Shown here: positions 54,419-56,221 of the stretch, piece after piece
Position numbering within the stretch: position 1 is the first letter of the stretch
Layout of the letters: every line of letters begins with the position of its first letter
Assembly (NCBI GenBank): GCA_002083365.1
Contig: LVWS01000001.1
Coordinates: 52,732-108,952 of the forward strand
Length of the DNA: 56,221 nt
DNA from: Nitrospira sp. SG-bin1
GTDB taxonomy: Bacteria; Nitrospirota; Nitrospiria; Nitrospirales; Nitrospiraceae
Reading direction: 5' to 3'
The notes under the pieces: generated by a model
What the model was told of the DNA's origin: nothing
The model's database searches: none
The model's input: the letters and a program-made list of their open reading frames with translations, nothing else
Made by a program: the position numbers and the translations under genes

Positions 54419-54811
54419 TCACCCCATCACCGGCGACCCGTGGTGATGGATCATCAACCATTCATCGCCGATGAGTTCGAATAGGTTCGTCGCGAGGACC
54501 TTGGCTTGTTGCGGTTCGTCGGATTGTTGGGTGGTGAGATTCTCGACGCAGATGACCCATGCCATATCGCCCGCCACCTGGACCATCACATCGGTGAGCT
54601 CGAACTTCATCGAAAAGGTGTTGTTGAAGATCAACACCCAGGAATCACGGACGGCGGGCCATCCGGAACGGATGGTCCAACCCGGATGAATACAGGTGAC
54701 ATATTCTTGATGGGCCCAGATCGCGTCCATTTTCGCAATGTCGAGACTCTCAAAAGCATCGTAGAATATCTGGTTGGTTTTCGTGACGGCTTCGATACGC
54801 TGTTTTAGCAC
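54419..54811 (-). CDS. NTF2-like (SnoaL/DUF4440-type) protein
   Basis: The start is set at a GTG (54811) with GGGAG seven bases upstream; an upstream ATG (54874) would add residues unlike the family. The 130-residue protein has the cone-shaped NTF2-like fold: a long first helix (VTKTNQIFYDAFESLDIAKM), WAHQEYVTCIHPGW, a VRDSWVLIFNN helix, then strands ending WLMIHHHGSPVM. Such proteins bind small ligands or act as isomerases; the two His-rich turns could be functional. The substrate is unknown. Confidence 0.8.
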   Translation of the reverse strand: MLKQRIEAVTKTNQIFYDAFESLDIAKMDAIWAHQEYVTCIHPGWTIRSGWPAVRDSWVLIFNNTFSMKFELTDVMVQVAGDMAWVICVENLTTQQSDEPQQAKVLATNLFELIGDEWLMIHHHGSPVMG

Positions 54812-55212
54812 GCAGCATCTCCCGGTCGGCGGAGCCGTATCATACTGCAAGCGAGCGTGGCACTGCGAGGACATTTCTCACAAGCAACGGGGACTTTCAA
54901 CCGCGAATTCAGGAAGAGCCTTCCTATCTGAACCATCGCAACCATGAAGCTTTCGGCGTATCACCTGGCCAAGGTGAGAGTATAGGTAGGCTGGAGAGCA
55001 CGTTACCGACGCTAACTTGTTTGCAGGAAAGAACTGAATAGGTTCGCGACTACCAAACACCGTTTTATGTACAGATAAGAGGTCGGAGGAACAACGCGTT
55101 CATTACCGTAATGGCAAGTTCTCTATCAAGAATCACAAGAGCTTCTCTTTACGCAACAGACAAAATGCGAACGAAGCAGTTCAACTGCTGCCGTCATGTT
55201 GGTCACAGAATA
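54812..55212. other. 401-bp intergenic region, no gene recognised
   Basis: I see no coding frame with a plausible start, no RNA gene and no clear repeat between the NTF2-like gene and the next minus-strand gene. It may hold the promoter of the NTF2-like gene. Confidence 0.4.
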
Positions 55213-55554
55213 TTAGGATTTCCCTCCTTTCACCGCCTCCTCTTCCAATCTGGCGACTTTCCTCAACATCAATGTCTTCCTCCGTAGCGGTGTGGCAAAG
55301 TTGGCGCCATCAGAAGGCATGCCGTCGATATGCTCATGCAGTCTCGGCAGACTTCGAAACAAGTCATCCAGGGCATCCAGCACTCCGCCGACGATTTTTC
55401 GAAGCTCCCGCTCCGTATAGTGAAGTGGAACCAGGCGCCGCCGTTGCCATCCTCGGAGCGCGAAGGTCTTTTCGAACCGCATATGAGACCGCTCGCACAC
55501 CAACACAAATTCCCTTCCTCGGCCGTCTTCAAGTATCACCCCTTTCAAATTCAT
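55213..55554 (-). CDS. Hypothetical basic protein
   Basis: The ATG at 55554 has a strong GGGAGGTG ribosome-binding site. The 113-residue protein is basic (many Arg), begins with two short strands (GVILEDGRGREFVLVCERS) and continues as helices with Leu/Arg heptads. No signal peptide or membrane helix is seen. No family is recognised. Confidence 0.6.
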   Translation of the reverse strand: MNLKGVILEDGRGREFVLVCERSHMRFEKTFALRGWQRRRLVPLHYTERELRKIVGGVLDALDDLFRSLPRLHEHIDGMPSDGANFATPLRRKTLMLRKVARLEEEAVKGGKS

Positions 55555-56150
55555 GCCGCTTCACCTCCCCCCTCCTTTCTCAGCAAGCCCCATCCGGCCC
55601 ATCCTGCTCACTCACACTGTGTTTTCATTCCGTCATTTCCGTGTATCACGACGGGTCATGCAACATCGGCGACTTTCGTAACCCCGTTTCCTCGACACGG
55701 CGACTCATGCGCCGCTCCGGCATCAACAGTCACTTACATTGCTCACAGTGAATGAACGCTTTTCCCATTGCTGCAGTATATTGGAGGAAATGGCATGGAC
55801 CCATCGGGAAAATCCTGAAAAGAGAGGCAGACATCACTGATGAAACGCCAGGAATTAACCAAAGGTCGATGGATATAGGCCAAGGCCCTGGGAATGACTG
55901 TTTCCAAAACCCTGTCCGCTTCGTTCGGGAGGGTGCAAGGTCCCCAGAAAGGCGTGGGGACCCCGCGGTAAAAGTGGAAGTGGGCAAATCCCTCTTCGAT
56001 GCCGGCACGGGCATGTGCCGATTGCCGTTACCTGTTTTTCTTTAAGAACTTCCTCCCATTCTCTCGTCTTAGAACCTCACAAAAGAACCAATCACCCTTG
56101 CAGTCGATCCACCATTCTGAGAGGGCTAACTGGAGACAGTCCCGTGCGAA
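55555..56150. other. 596-bp region without a convincing gene
   Basis: Overlapping frames on both strands (55752-56045 plus, 55730-56014 minus) have no recognisable protein features and shadow each other. A 7-bp stem, GGTCCCC (55939-55945) with GGGGACC (55956-55962), is the only structure seen. It may be part of a leader or terminator. Confidence 0.4.
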
Positions 56151-56221
56151 CTAGTATTGCAGCTGCAACGCGACGTGGAACGAATCGACCTTGTTGCCGA
56201 CAGCGCCCGGGCCAAAGTTGT
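56151..56221 (-). CDS. C-terminal end of an outer-membrane beta-barrel protein (partial)
   Basis: The last 22 residues of a gene entering from the right edge are visible, ending at a TAG (56153-56151). The final strand (VDSFHVALQLQY) alternates hydrophobic and polar residues and ends in an aromatic residue, the signature recognised by the BAM complex in outer-membrane barrels. A porin-like protein is likely; nothing more can be said. Confidence 0.6.
   Translation of the reverse strand, partial: NFGPGAVGNKVDSFHVALQLQY

Noticed and set aside
55730..56045. Overlapping 94- and 97-codon frames on opposite strands.
   Set aside because: Neither shows a domain, signal peptide or good start; each looks like a shadow of the other or of non-coding DNA.

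Overview
The window almost certainly comes from a complete ammonia-oxidising (comammox) Nitrospira or a very close relative. The main reason is the 3'-truncated gene at the left edge (1-625, minus), which encodes the subunit C of a copper membrane monooxygenase (AmoC) with all three metal ligands. The rest fits Nitrospira: a cyanobacteria-like two-partner secretion/CHAT/CHASE2/DUF928 cassette, a Thi4-type thiazole synthase and many envelope and signalling genes. No rRNA, tRNA, CRISPR array, insertion sequence or phage gene was recognised.

Layout. 0-2.6 kb: amoC preceded by a NarL-type response regulator and its membrane histidine kinase, all on the minus strand. 2.8-7.6 kb: a FlgO-like exported protein, thiD, a heme-copper-oxidase-like membrane protein, an alpha/beta hydrolase and a beta-lactamase-fold cyclic-nucleotide phosphodiesterase-like enzyme. 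8.2-20.3 kb: an exported-protein island with a small secreted protein, a C-type-lectin-like protein, TpsA, TpsB, a TPR-CHAT peptidase-like protein, a CHASE2 nucleotidyl cyclase and a convergent DUF928 protein. 20.8-25.7 kb: a UspA-UbiB fusion kinase, a membrane cyclic-nucleotide-binding protein and hypothetical genes. 25.3-34.2 kb: methyltransferase, MOSC and prmA on the minus strand, then a plus-strand run of a MutS-like membrane ATPase, a three-part LplT/PlsC/acyl-activating protein and an amidohydrolase.

34.6-41.4 kb is housekeeping: a helix-hairpin-helix lipoprotein, uppP, a DUF2024 protein, lspA overlapping ileS, and nadA. 41.5-47.1 kb is a TPP-riboswitch-controlled thiC-thi4 pair followed, in the same direction, by a TPR protein, a degenerate receiver, a YgfZ-like protein and a truncated haemoglobin. 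47.1-56.2 kb is looser accessory DNA: a large imperfect hairpin, a tiny lipoprotein, a frameshifted methyltransferase, a PD40 propeller protein, a PhoD-like phosphatase, a shortened GNAT gene, a gene with an in-frame stop, several hypotheticals and the last 22 residues of an outer-membrane barrel.

How parts may work together (inference): the kinase/regulator pair is placed to control the ammonia-oxidation gene. The 8-20 kb island would build a secreted beta-helical surface protein (TpsA) with its own pore (TpsB), a CHAT peptidase and a CHASE2 cyclase. A cyclic-nucleotide phosphodiesterase-like gene lies on one side of the island and a cyclic-nucleotide-binding membrane protein on the other. 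Thiamine synthesis is split between thiD (3.8 kb) and the riboswitch-controlled thiC-thi4 operon (41.8 kb). All calls rest on reading the sequence and translations; no database search was run.
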